This document shows, piece by piece, positions 45,829-57,410 of a DNA stretch of 64,000 nucleotides; positions within the stretch are counted from its first letter, which is position 1; each line of letters begins with the position of its first letter. This DNA is from Mesostigma viride (lineage: Eukaryota > Streptophyta > Mesostigmatophyceae > Mesostigmatales > Mesostigmataceae): positions 11,197,593 through 11,261,592 of the forward strand of contig RPFO01000213.1 of assembly GCA_009746045.1 (NCBI GenBank). The letters run 5' to 3'. Below the pieces are notes generated by a model. It saw only the letters and a list, made by a program, of their open reading frames with translations. It was not told where the DNA came from and searched no databases. Made by a program: the position numbers and the translations under genes.

Positions 45829-46938
45829 ATGGCGTCCAATAGAGGGGATTTTATTCTTAGTGGATTGTTGGACGAGGAGAAGGCGAGGTTGCTGGCGGAG
45901 AATGCGAAAGAGCAGAGGGAAGCAGCGGAAGCCGTGCGTGGAAGATGAGGTAACGGGATGGAGTGTGGGCCCTGGCTTCTGGTTATGAAATGATGGCGGT
46001 TGCAGGCCAGCCGTGCTCGCTGGTAATGGGTGCGTGGTGTTGAAATCCAAGTTCTGCGCGTATTCTGTTTTTTGGTCAATGATTGAAGGGATGTCGCCTT
46101 GTTTTATTTTTGTGCATCTGCGTCCCGTCGTGACTGCCTCGTCATGGACGCCCAGGGGTAGAAGTTCGAACGAGGGAATGATTTTTCAAACGCCTGGATA
46201 TGTTATGATAGTACGAATAAATGGTAATGGGTAGAGGCGGCCAAAATTTTGTTGGAAGTGTGCCAACGCCGCACATACGACTTGAACAACCCTAGGTATC
46301 TTAGGAAAAGGAAACACGGATACGTCGGAGTGGAGGAAGAGGAAGACGATGACGATGGTGAAGACGGAGAGGTTTACAATGGAGGCCTTGAGAATGGGGA
46401 GACATTGAAGCAGGAGAGCAGGGTAGCGGTGAGTGGCCCGTCATGAATTACATTGTGGTTGCAGTTGTTAGCGAGGCGTGTTGATTGCTTCTTGCCGCGG
46501 GTAATCGCTAGCGTGCATAACCTTCTTTTTTCAACAGGTGTTCTGGTGCATTGACTGCCGCAAAGCAATTAATGGGACTGATTATGTGCCTATCATGCCG
46601 TTTGGGAATCATACATTGCCAACATTTCGTGTTTAGAAGGCGCGCCTTCAGAAGCATATTCAGCACCGCACGAGCCAGGTGCTGAAGGCGTGCTTGGAGA
46701 GGAAGGGGTATAAAGTGCGCATGACCGCATCGAAGAAGAAGAAGCAGCAGGAATCGGGCAAGACCATGATAACCGAGCCAGGATTGGCTTTCGTGCATGC
46801 AGTACATGGTGCGGCGCAGGCAGTGAATGCTGCATCGATTGCAGCGGTGCAGCCTGTGGCCATGGCGGTGCAGGGCGCGGGTCCTGAAGTGTGGGCGTTG
46901 GCGAAGCAGATTCACGATGCTGTCATGGCCACGTTGTG
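45829..46938 (+). CDS. Candidate gene with CxxC...HxxH finger, maybe a pseudogene
   Basis: Three exons join in phase 0: 45829-45933 (ATG, DEEKARLLAENAKEQREAAE, donor GTGCGT), about 46235-46431 (acceptor GTAGAG, AAKILLEVCQRRTYDLNNP, then an acidic EEEEDDDDGEDGE run, donor GTGAGT) and 46539-46938 (acceptor TTCAACAG). Exon 3 begins VFWCIDCRKAINGTDY and continues to KARLQKHIQHRTS, a CxxC...HxxH pattern like BED or C2H2 fingers, then a basic ASKKKKQQ stretch. A single in-frame TAG at 46634-46636 lies between the two halves of the finger, so the gene is either broken or has an extra short intron there. A DNA-binding protein is inferred. More exons may follow at about 47000-47145 and 47723-47853. 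Confidence 0.45.
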
Positions 46939-47020
46939 AAGCCAAGGAATGGGTGTTGGTTCCAGTCAGGTGCCTCGCCCGGAGGAAGCTTTTCTGCTGT
47001 AAGCAGAGGTGCGGCATCAA

Positions 47021-47112
47021 GCATTTGCAATCGCCATGAGAGCAGTGGAGATGTCAGCGGCATGAAGCATTTGCAATCGCCATGAGAGCAGTGGAGATGT
47101 CTGCGGCATTGG
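47021..47112 (+). repeat. 46-bp tandem duplication in a possible exon
   Basis: GCATTTGCAATCGCCATGAG and the following 26 bases occur twice. The frame EVRHQAFAIAMRAVEMSAA is cut by a stop in the first copy, while the second copy runs on in frame to GDLQTIAGGHCA and a GTACGC donor. The duplication seems to have broken this exon. Confidence 0.6.
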
Positions 47113-47722
47113 GAGATCTGCAGACAATTGCAGGAGGACATTGTGCGGTACGCTTGTAGGGTGTATGCTGTGTTGTTCCGCTCGCTAATGGACATGTGCC
47201 CCTGTAACCTCTTCCAGGCTAGTATCTGCTATCCACCTCTTCAGGCTTGAAAAGTAAATTGCTGTACGGTTCACAATTGGCATGGCTTGACATGCACGCG
47301 TCCTTGACTGTGGTCTGCATGGGTTTGGGGTTTAGCGGTTTACATCAGACTCTGCTGTGTATCTGCTTAATCAGCCGACGTGTCACATGGGGACAGCAAC
47401 GGCGCTGGGATGCAGCCCGGTGTGAATGCGAGTAAGGTACGCGCTGTCATGCATGGCGGATGGGGCGTGGAAGCCACGACCCACGTTTTTGTGTGTGCAC
47501 GGGGGGCTAGGGGGCAAGTCGTTGTGTTGCTGCCATCCATATGGCCATGGATATGCGGGAAGCTTTCCCTGTACCCATACTTAATGATGCATGGACTGGT
47601 TGTGACAGCCAAGGGTTTAGCTGTCGTGGGTTTGCTGAGTGATCATGGCAGTCTGCTAGGCTGGTGCTAGAACAGCCATAGCGCGGTTACTGCTATGTCT
47701 TGCCCGTGCTAACTGATGCTGC

Positions 47723-47853
47723 AGCCATGCGTGGAGCGCGAATCGTCCCGTGAGGAGAAGGAGGAGGCGGGGCCGGTGCACCCATGGGCAGGGCCGGAGA
47801 AGAAGGACGCGGAGCACCCAGTGTGGGAGAAGGAGAAGGCGGGGAAGCACTGA
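47723..47853 (+). CDS. Candidate terminal exon, charged
   Basis: Acceptor GATGCTGCAG is followed by CVERESSREEKEEAGPVHPW and a Glu/Lys-rich tail to a TGA at 47851. It may be the last exon of the gene at 45829. No domain. Confidence 0.3.
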
Positions 47854-48042
47854 AGCTCCACCCCATGTCAGGCCTCTAGTATAGGTGCCAGTTAACTAAA
47901 CCCATGCACGTGCAGGTTGTAGCTCAGAATGTATTTAAAATCATATGCCCCTTTTCAGGTATATGTGTAACAGTGACTCCCAACGGATATATGTTCCTAA
48001 TTTATTAAATTCTTACTGAATAATTGTTGTCTTTATGAACCC

Positions 48043-48383
48043 ATGAAGAGCAAAGCCCGGTGGGGAGTACATGTAACGCATTACCACGAGAAGGGGTCCC
48101 CACACCGCATTTCTTCGCTCTCTGTTCCTATGCAGAACAAGAAGAGGTGGAAGACCAATGTCCCGGCTCACACGCCAGCCCATGTGGGTAAGCCCCCTCC
48201 CCCAAAGCGGAAGGGGCGCTTTGGGGAGAAGTGTAGTGAGGATTTTGTAGACTAGATAGCTTAGAGTTAGCTTATTTCGATGTCGCGGCTTGACCCACCT
48301 CTACCCATTCAGCAAGGAATATGCATGTGCTGCATGATCTCCCAACGGAGGCATGTTATAATTTTATTTGATTCTTTAATGTA
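48043..48383 (+). pseudogene. LINE 3'-end fragment
   Basis: PMQNKKRWKTNVPAHTPAHV and GKPPPPKRKGRF match the C-terminus of the intact ORF2 at 57411. The following UTR keeps the hairpin region (CTCCCAACGGAGGCATGTTA) also present, inverted, at about 57305-57335. A 5'-truncated insertion in plus orientation. Confidence 0.75.
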
Positions 48384-48384
48384 G

Positions 48385-48505
48385 TGTCTTGGGGCATGAT
48401 GCAGATGAGATTTGTAACTTCCGTGTAATTATGTTTCTAAAGAGATTAGCATAGTACTCTAAACATGCCCATGCGCATGACACGCAAGTACTAACTTACT
48501 TACAC
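48385..48505 (+). repeat. Dispersed repeat, copy 2
   Basis: Same blocks as 33706-33836. Confidence 0.65.
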
Positions 48506-48719
48506 CAGACCTGGCAATAAACAAGCATTGATGGGATGGACCCAGCGATACATAATGGGCGTGCATGCGTAAAAAATATACACTATGCATGGCCCAATGG
48601 GCATGCATTCAAATAATTACAAATGAAGGCCGCCATGAGAGCACTGAAGCTAAACCAGACCGGGCCACAATTAACCCTCCAGCACCAAAGTTCCACTGCA
48701 TCATGTAAGACAAGCCTGA

Positions 48720-49843
48720 CATCCATCCATCCATCCATCCATCCATCCATCCATCCATCCATCCATCCATCCATCCATCCATCCATCCATCCATCCATCC
48801 ATCCATCCATCCATCCATCCATCCATCCATCCATCCATCCATCCATCCATCCATCCATCCATCCATCCATCCATCCATCCATCCATCCATCCATCCATCC
48901 ATCCATCCATCCATCCATCCATCCATCCATCCATCCATCCATCCATCCATCCATCCATCCATCCATCCATCCATCCATCCATCCATCCATCCATCCATCC
49001 ATCCATCCATCCATCCATCCATCCATCCATCCATCCATCCATCCATCCATCCATCCATCCATCCATCCATCCATCCATCCATCCATCCATCCATCCATCC
49101 ATCCATCCATCCATCCATCCATCCATCCATCCATCCATCCATCCATCCATCCATCCATCCATCCATCCATCCATCCATCCATCCATCCATCCATCCATCC
49201 ATCCATCCATCCATCCATCCATCCATCCATCCATCCATCCATCCATCCATCCATCCATCCATCCATCCATCCATCCATCCATCCATCCATCCATCCATCC
49301 ATCCATCCATCCATCCATCCATCCATCCATCCATCCATCCATCCATCCATCCATCCATCCATCCATCCATCCATCCATCCATCCATCCATCCATCCATCC
49401 ATCCATCCATCCATCCATCCATCCATCCATCCATCCATCCATCCATCCATCCATCCATCCATCCATCCATCCATCCATCCATCCATCCATCCATCCATCC
49501 ATCCATCCATCCATCCATCCATCCATCCATCCATCCATCCATCCATCCATCCATCCATCCATCCATCCATCCATCCATCCATCCATCCATCCATCCATCC
49601 ATCCATCCATCCATCCATCCATCCATCCATCCATCCATCCATCCATCCATCCATCCATCCATCCATCCATCCATCCATCCATCCATCCATCCATCCATCC
49701 ATCCATCCATCCATCCATCCATCCATCCATCCATCCATCCATCCATCCATCCATCCATCCATCCATCCATCCATCCATCCATCCATCCATCCATCCATCC
49801 ATCCATCCATCCATCCATCCATCCATCCATCCATCCATCCATT
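48720..49843 (+). repeat. (CATC)n array, ~1.12 kb, uninterrupted
   Basis: About 280 tandem CATC units with no visible variant, ending ATTGATCGGGGTATAG. The long IHPS and MDGW frames are artefacts. Perfect purity over 1.1 kb points to very recent expansion. Confidence 0.98.
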
Positions 49844-49857
49844 GATCGGGGTATAGT

Positions 49858-50125
49858 CCTAGTACAGCCATGCTACGTCCTGGCTATGATGAGATTACTT
49901 GCCCACGCTCCTAGTGTTATGCCATGCTCACATGGGTCTTATTGCACCCACAGATTGCCGGATCGTTAGCGTGTCCGTTTAGCTAGCGTCCCCGAATGCA
50001 GCTGTGGCATGCCTTAGGCATGAAGAAGACTGGGGGTCTCTGCCCTTTCTCCTGTTGTGCACTTCGGTGCTCCGTGACTCCCCAACGGGAGCACGTGTTT
50101 AAATAATTAATTAATGAATGAATCG
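49858..50125 (+). repeat. ~270-bp dispersed repeat, copy 3
   Basis: Abuts the (CATC)n array. Same blocks as at 39440 and 40178. Hairpin at 50067-50094, tail with TTAATTAATG. It is followed by a second ATCGGGGTTAA and a decayed hairpin at about 50135-50166. Confidence 0.65.
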
Positions 50126-50169
50126 GGGTTAACTAATGCTCCTTGACTCCCTAATGGGGGCATGAGTTT

Positions 50170-51349
50170 AATAAATGAATTAAGTAGTTAGTTAATAAAT
50201 CAGGTTGATTCAGATGAAGTCCCTGCTGGTTCCTTGTGGACTGGCCAGCCAGGGAGATATCTTCTTACATGGTCAGGCCCTTGCCGACCATGTAACAACC
50301 TGTTAGGCGACGCAGTGGCCAACATTGGACATACCGCCATATGTTTGTCTCCGCGATATGATTTTAGCTGACATGCAGAGCACAGACACTGTTGGCGTCA
50401 TCCGCTCAACCCCTCTTATTCATACATGGGACCTCGGATATGTAGGATTAGTAGCGTTGCCCAGGCGGACATTGTCAAAGACTACGACCCCCCAGTTGTG
50501 GGTCCTAGGAAATTTAACAAGCATGATTGTCTCCTTGTTGATAGGCATTAATTCATCCTTGATGATAGGCATTGCTTGCGTGCAAGATTAGCTCGAGGCC
50601 CATATTTTAGACTACTAGCTGAGCTGTGGACATACATGTATGTGGTTGTCTCTTTGATACATGTAGTTATTGACGTCTTGACGGATATTGACGTCTTGGG
50701 GGACTTCCACTATATCTTCTTTGGGGAATTCAGAGATCCCGGTCCCCCAACATGGACATGAGACTAATTAAAATCAATTAATCAATGTCATGAATAGAGC
50801 GCGTTCATGACGTTCAGTCATGAACAGAGCCCTAACCTTAAACACATAAGAAAACAATTATGGCGGGCCATGTGACCAATGTAAGAAGCTTAGCCCCCAA
50901 ACATATTGTTGTCTCACGTAATGAATCACTTGCTGATCAACAAATCGATGGTTATCTCATAGGCACAATGTACCTCTGACCATCATTGCTGGCCCATGCA
51001 TGCATGCACCAATGGCAGCCTACATGACACATACATCGCTTATTTGCCATGTAAAAAATGCGACAAAGTGTCCATATAGGTACTCATAGATTAGCACAAA
51101 TTCCTTAGCACGATGTGGACAACTTTACTTAACGGTGAAAGCCTGTCTCGCCCTTATTGCCTTGAGGGTTCCCGGCGATAGGTCCTGTCTGTTGGTCGAC
51201 ATTTTTCTTTTGCAGCTGGCCATCGTCGGTAGGTACGAATGATCTCGATGCTAGCAATTACGATGATGATACCCGAGGTAGTCTATACCTAGGATCGAGA
51301 GCTTCTTCTTGTATGGCAATGCCGGCAGTTAACTATTACTCCGAATAAA
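50170..51349. other. Unassigned stretch
   Basis: No exon, RNA gene or element boundary that I can support. Short repeated words (TTGTCTCTTTGATA at about 50643, also near 32032) hint at old dispersed repeats. Confidence 0.3.
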
Positions 51350-51354
51350 GAGTT

Positions 51355-52045
51355 AAGAGGTTGGCCCTCGGCAGTCCACGGAGCGATGACGGGGCGATGA
51401 CGGGGCGATGACGGGGCGTTGACGCGCGTGATGAATAGGATCTGTTTGATAGGCGGCGGCTATCGGTAATATAGATTGTTGATTAAGAGAAGAGTTTAGA
51501 TGTTGGCCCGTCGAGGGCGATGACGGTGACGGCGTCACCGTCATCGCCCTCGACGCCCGACGGGCGTCATGAATACGACCTTTTTTATATGCGGCGGCTA
51601 TTGGTAATATAGGTCGTTGACTACTACTCCGAATACAAATGTAAAAAGTTAAGAGGTTGGCCCTCGGCTGGCTCGGCATGGCGATCACGGGGCAATGACG
51701 GGGCGATGACGGGGCGTTGACGCGCGTGATGAATAGGATCTGTTTGATAGGCGGCGGCTATTGGTAATATAGATTGTTGATTAAGAGAAGAGTTTAGATG
51801 TTGGCCCGTCGAGGGCGATGACGGTGACGGTCGTCACCGTCATCGCCCTCGACGGGCGTGATGATAAGCCCATGTTTGATATGCGGCAGCTATTGGTAGT
51901 ATAGGTCGTTGACTATCACTCCGAATAAAGAGTTAACAGGTTAAGGCCCTCGGCCGGGCGATGACGGGGCGATGACGGGGCGATGACGGGGCGTTGACGC
52001 TCGTGATGAATAGGACCTGTTGGATAGGCGGCGGCTATTGCTAAT
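51355..52045. repeat. ~298-bp tandem repeat with 21-bp-arm palindromes
   Basis: Two full units and a partial third (GGCGATGACGGGGCGATGAC ... GAATAGGA.CTGTT). Each full unit holds a near-perfect palindrome: arms 51510-51530/51534-51554 with a 3-nt centre, and 51808-51828/51833-51853 with a 4-nt centre. The palindrome spacing (298 bp) gives the period. Confidence 0.88.
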
Positions 52046-52103
52046 ATATAGGTCGGATATTTGTGTACCACCCCCCTCCTTCCCACGGCAGGTACGCAGC
52101 GAC

Positions 52104-53161
52104 CAGTGTTTTTTTAAGGTTTTCGTTACTAGTGGCGCTAGGCCACTTGTGGCGTTTCGAACTACGAAAACTTCAGTTTACTCGGCCAATGTGTGGCTTT
52201 AAGCCAATTAAAATTGGGCTTGGCACGGCCACGTGTGGCGGGCTGGCTTTTTGGTGCAGCAAATGACCCTACCGGCAGCGGGGTCAGCGCGGCGCGGCGC
52301 CGTACTGGCATTCCAAGTTCAAAGTAGTTCAGAACAGTATGTTTAATTATCTTAAGTTCAAACTAGTAGAATTTAGTAGAATCATTCACGCCTTAAGTTG
52401 GGTTCACGCCTGAAGTTGGGTTGACCAAAAACCTCGAACCCAACTTAAGGCGTGAATGCCTGTACACAAGGCGGGCGAGCGTCTCCGTCTCAGGCATCGG
52501 CGCCGGGCGTACTTGGTAAATTAACAACAACATTAGTCAATGCAGTACAGTACTGTATGGCTGGCGAGTGACTGGAACTGAGGCGCCAGCCGCCAGGCCG
52601 CCAGCCAGCTGAAGCCAGAAAATGCACACAAGCTGCAGTCTGCACAGTGCACTCTGGTCTCTGGCAGCGGGCCACTTGCCACTTGGCACTTGGCCGGGCT
52701 CTACGTACACTATGCACTATGCAGTCAGTAAGTCAGTCAGTAAGTCTAAAGTCAGTCAGTCATAGTAGTACTCATAGTAGTTCTAGTACTAGGGAGGCTT
52801 GTGGCGGAACGCCGGCCGGAAGACCGGCTGACACCGCCAATTGTGGCGTAGCCTGTACTAGAGTGAACTTCAGGCACGGCCACCCTGTGGCGAAACGAAA
52901 CTACAAAGCCGCCACACGTGTGTGTGCCCACCTTCATTAGGATTCGCTGATACTCATTTCCCCTCTCACCTCTTTGGTCCATAATTGGCTAATAAAATAT
53001 ACCCATTTCCCCGAAAAAAAAACGAAACTACAAAGTAGAACAGCACGGCCAAATTGTGGCTTCTTGGGTGCCCTGTCCAAGTGGGTGGCACCGCCACATT
53101 TTGCCAAAAAAAGTGCCACACCGCCACATTTGGCGGCATATCGCCACTAAAAAAAACACTG
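52104..53161. mobile_element. Non-autonomous hAT-like element, 1058 bp, 8-bp TSD
   Basis: Ends CAGTGTTTTTTT / AAAAAAACACTG. TSD GCAGCGAC at 52096-52103 and 53162-53169. The flanks are halves of a 118-bp tandem repeat unit whose neighbours read GTACGCAGCGACCCGCTG without interruption, so the empty site is seen directly. Many TGTGGC / GCCAC words lie near both ends, as expected for hAT subterminal sites. It contains a 23-bp-arm hairpin at 52383-52405/52436-52458. No transposase. Confidence 0.88.
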
Positions 53162-53640
53162 GCAGCGACCCGCTGTTGTCCTGGCTGCAATTGTGTATCA
53201 CTTGTACGGTATTTGTGTATCACTTGTACGGTATTTGTGTACCACCCCCCTCCTTCCCACGGACCCTGCTGCAATTGTGTATCACTTGTACGGTATTTGT
53301 GTATCACTTGTACGGTATTTGTGTATCACCCCCCTCCTTCCCACGGAAGGTACGCAGCGACCCGCTGTTGTCCTGGCTGCAATTGTGTATCACTTGTACG
53401 GTATTTGTGTATCACTTGTACGGTATTTGTGTATCACCCCCCTCCTTCCCACGGAAGGTACGCAGCGACCCGCTGTTGTCCTGGCTGCAATTGTGTATCA
53501 CTTGTACGGTATTTGTGTATCACTTGTACGGTATTTGTGTATCACCCCCCTCCTTCCCGCGGCAGGTACGCAGGGACCCGCTGTTGTACTGGCGGCAGTT
53601 GTGTATCACCTGTACGGTAGTTGTGTATCACCACCCTCCA
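53162..53640 (+). repeat. ~118-bp tandem repeat, about 4 units, with nested 23-26-bp repeats
   Basis: The unit GCAGCGACCCGCTGTTGTCC continues through two or three copies of TGTATCACTTGTACGGTATT and ends CCTCCTTCCCACGG. The frames through it (YHLYGICVSL) are repeat artefacts. The array starts before the hAT insertion, at about 52050. Confidence 0.92.
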
Positions 53641-54600
53641 TGGCCCATGCAGCCCGGCCCGGCATCGTGCCGTCGCCGACCCGACAACGTTTTCTCGAAC
53701 AACACGAATTTGAATTTTAGGGACTGGAGCGGCTGGCACGCTAGCGGCACGACCAACGGAACAAGAGAACCGAGAAACTGTGGCCGCCAGGAGGATAAAG
53801 GTTTCAAGGCGCATGCGTTTGAGGCTAGCCAGAACCGAATGCGAGGTTTTAATTTATCAAACCGATGTATATCAATGTGGCCAGAATTCTTTTCCAGTTG
53901 CGGGGTCGTGTGTCGCCAATTTGTTGTTGGGCCGGGCACTTAATCGTGATTGCAAGAAGTCAGTTCACGACGCCGTTAGCGTGGCATTTATGTACAGCAA
54001 TTCATCGTTCGGCTTCTTTATCCTATCGGCAACTCCTCACGACGTGTGAGCGTGAGTCGGTTGTCGTGTGAATGGACACTTTCTGGGAAAGTAAGTCACT
54101 AGAGGGCCAATTTCACCGATCGCAAAACATTTACCCAGTTTGGGCAGATAGACCTGGCTAAATACGAGGGCGAGCGGAAGTAATTGTTGATGCATAGCCA
54201 TCTGCTTCCTGCGCTTTGTAATTGTAATGAGTTGTTCGCAAATTGGCGTCTCTAGCGGTTACTCCTCTGTGCACAGCTGGCGACCAAGAAGACTTCATTG
54301 GCAGCCGGACTGCGGATGCGCGTCGTTGGAATATTAGCAACGTTAACATGTTTGCTGCGTTTTTTGTGAAGCTTGTCTAGCCGACTGCATTTGGGAGACT
54401 TGGCAAGGTTGCCTCCAATCGTTGAAGTCACAACCTGGGTGTCAATTCACGTTTACTAGCCACGGTCATAGTAACATTCTAATGGCATTTGTCCCAGTTT
54501 CAACATGGGTTTTCACTCTGATCTGATGGAGTGAAGGGCCTAGCTCCGTGGTTTTGTGTCATTGTAGCAGTTTAGTCGCCAGCTAACGTAGTGAATCTTC
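53641..54600. other. Unassigned stretch
   Basis: No supported exon. Short ORFs lack splice context. Confidence 0.3.
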
Positions 54601-54634
54601 CATCCCACCTCTCCCACCCCCACCCGCACTTCTC

Positions 54635-54638
<4 letters not shown>

Positions 54639-54720
<82 letters not shown>
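54639..54720 (+). repeat. (CT)n tract, ~40 units
   Basis: Pure dinucleotide tract with C-rich flanks, about 160 bp upstream of a possible first exon (54881-54901). In that position it could be promoter-proximal pyrimidine-rich DNA. Confidence 0.95.
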
Positions 54721-54723
<3 letters not shown>

Positions 54724-54880
54724 TCCCACCACCCGCTCTCTTGTCCCTCCCGCACCCCTCCTCTCTCTTTCCCTTTTTCTTTGGCTGTTGAGAAGGACTG
54801 GGGTGAAAACTCCAGACCGTTGGTGGCTGCCTTCAAGCAGGAAGTTTCAAGGATCAACAAGTTTTTGTGAGCTGTCTGAT

Positions 54881-56705
54881 ATGGTCACTGCTGCGACAAA
54901 GGTGAGTTATCTTGTTTTTCATGCAATTTTTTTGCTGTAGCTAGGTAAGCCGGCCATTTTGTACTCCCCTTTCTTTTGCTCTCACGATTTATTCTTGTTG
55001 TGGTTTATATGGTCCCGTTAAGTGGCATGCATTATCATTATCCACATTAGTGTGAGAAACCATCCGCAGTGTTGTAGCTTGCATCTATAACAACAGTTTT
55101 TGCTGCCGCCGCCACTGCTATTACCAACATTAAGTCATTCTTGCTTTCTAAGCACTCTTTTTCCTCTTAGGCTGTTGGTTGGGATACCAGCCACCCTTGC
55201 ACGCATAAATTCAAGCACCGGGTGCATGTGAAAACACAACCAAGGCAAGAATGTCCCCCTCTCGCAATATCCCACCCACGCAACGCACCCAATGCAGCAA
55301 GAATGGGACCACCTTGTTGCCATGAGCTCTAGCACGGTTGCCACCCCTAGCTTTCTACTGTTCCCGTCCATCCTTATTTACACTGGCTGCTTTGCTTGCA
55401 TTTCTGGCTCAGTGCCAGTTTGCACTTGCTAGCTTGCTAAGACAATAATGCAGCTTGCAAACGGCAAGGGCAAGCACCCGGGTAAGAGCAAAGGCAACCG
55501 CACGAGCAAAGGAAAGGGAAACTGGAAGAGCAAGCACAAGGCCAAGGAAAGGACAAAGGCACTTGTGCTTGCCAAAAGGGCAGGCTCAAGGGAAATGACA
55601 AGGGCAAGGGCAGGGGCAGGCACAAGGGAAGCGGATAAGGGCAAGGGCAGGCGCAAGGGAAAGAGATTAGGACAAGTCAAGCACGAGGGAACGGACAAGG
55701 GCAAGGGCAGGCACAAGGGAAAAGATGAAGACAAGGGCAGGCACTAGGGAAAGGATGAGGGCAACGGCAAACACTGGGGATCAAAGGATAGGGGCAAGGG
55801 CAGATGCTAGGGTAACAGTTAGGGCAAAGGCAGGCACAAGAGAAGAATAAGGGGCCGTGAAGTAAAAGTGGAAATGCGGGTGGCGACATGGGGTTCGATC
55901 GGGCCTGCTGATGCAAATGCAGATTTCAACTGCAGTGACAAACACAAGCGTAGACATAGGCAACGACAAATTCCTTGCATGCGTGCCTTGCTCTTCACCG
56001 GCTGGCTCGTTTGCTAGTTGTCTAACAGTTTCTACCGATAAACATCACTTGCCATTGTAAGGTCTGCCTTGCTGCCGTGCTAGTGGGTAGCTGGGTGATC
56101 GTGCTTGTTCCTTGTCAAGGGAGGGATGCATGTGGAGTAGGTGGGTGGGTGTGCTTGTTCCTTGCCAAGGAAGGGATGCACAAAGGTTAGATAGGTGCAC
56201 GTGCTTGTTTCTTGTCAAGGGAGGGACGCACAAAGGGTAGGTGGGGGCACATGGTTGTGCCTCGTCAAGGGCGGGATGCACGAAGGGTAGGTGGGGGCAT
56301 GTGGTTGGTCCTTGTCTTTTCACCGCCCAAGCGATGGCGATGTAGCATGCATTATACATTTATTCGTGCATTAAAAATCACTTTCCTTACAAGCGGCCTT
56401 AGCCGACTCCATCTGCCGTTGCCATTTCTCCGTATTGCATTGTCCGGACACGGTTTTTGTGTCGCAGGTCTTCCCCCGTAAAGGCACAAGCTGCCTGCGC
56501 GCGGAATTATGTGCAGACACCTCGGTTTCCAACACGACGGCTTCCCGCACATATCGAGCTCTGGATGTACAACATCTTCCCCCGGCGCACTTGCTCCCGG
56601 ATGGAGCTTCTGTGCGGTGCCGACATCCCCGGAGCTGTCCTAAGCACCGCATGGAAACAGTATTTCAAGCCACGAAGAGAAGCCACGAATTTGATATTGA
56701 CTTGA
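54881..56705 (+). CDS. Fragmentary candidate gene: first and last exon only
   Basis: A possible first exon, ATG at 54881 to donor AAG|GTGAGT (MVTAATK), and a possible last exon, 56468-56705, after acceptor TGTGTCGCAG. The last exon reads ARNYVQTPRFPTRRLPAHIE ... MYNIFPRRTCSRMELLCGAD and stops at 56703. The phases differ, so exons between them are missing. They may not belong together. No domain recognised. Confidence 0.22.
55460..55860 (+). repeat. Degenerate ~24-bp GGCAAGGGCA minisatellite
   Basis: Purine-rich tandem repeat with core AAGGGCAAGGGCAGGCACAA. A 99-codon Lys/Gly-rich frame (55448-55747) follows from the repeat and has no splice or initiation support, so I do not call it a gene. 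Confidence 0.8.
56088..56318 (+). repeat. ~55-58-bp tandem repeat, 4 diverged copies
   Basis: The core CTTGTCAAGGGAGGGATGCA with GGTAGGTGGGGGCA recurs at about 56105, 56155, 56207 and 56262. Confidence 0.8.
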
Positions 56706-57039
56706 TATTGTCGTCAGAAGACTTGATATGCTATTTTCTGTGAAGGCGTTGGATTTTTGTGCATGACATGTAATCCTGCATTTAATAATGAAATTTTTTA
56801 TGAAATAGGAACTCGTCTTGCATGAGCCTTGCTGCAAATGCCATTCATTTTTTTCCCCCGGGTAAATGGGTGTTAGGGGTTAGGTTGACCGAAATTATAA
56901 GTGAAATCAAAGTGAAATTCTGATAAGTGACATGCGTACTGCAATTCAGAACGACATAGCGACATGATTGTAGTACCGGTAGTGTACGCGAGAAGCATAC
57001 GACGTCGTAACCTACGGGACCGAGTACCGGGATCGTAAA

Positions 57040-57195
57040 TTACCAACTCGTAGATTACTACCTCGCAAATTACTACCTCGTACCTTACTACCTCGTAAAT
57101 TACTACCTCGTACATTACTACCTCGTACATTACTACCTCGTACATTACTACCTCGTAAATTACTACCTCGTAAATTACTACCTGGTAAATTACTC
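57040..57195 (+). repeat. 15-bp minisatellite CCTCGTAAATTACTA, ~10 copies
   Basis: Variants differ at two positions (TACATT, CAAATT). The same word, inverted, occurs in the flanks of the (CACC)n arrays at 45375-45395 and 62410-62435. Confidence 0.9.
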
Positions 57196-57410
57196 GTCGG
57201 ATCTCATCTCGGATCTAATTCGTAACTTACGAGACAGATTACGACGTAGTATCTAAACTGTAAGAGTATTCTTGACGGTAAATTAAAAAAAAAATTAAAT
57301 TATAACATGCCTCCGTGGGGAGGTCATGTAGCACATATTTCATGATGGATGGGGTGGAGGAAGCCGCGTGATCGAACTATCCTAACTCTATCTAGAAAAG
57401 CCTAACTACA

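Noticed and set aside
48583-49969. Very long frames of IHPS/MDGW repeats on both strands
   Set aside because: They are translations of pure (CATC)n, open in all frames because four-base units cycle through three stop-free codon sets.
55448-55747. 99-codon Lys/Gly-rich frame
   Set aside because: Follows directly from a GGCAAGGGCA minisatellite; no other support.
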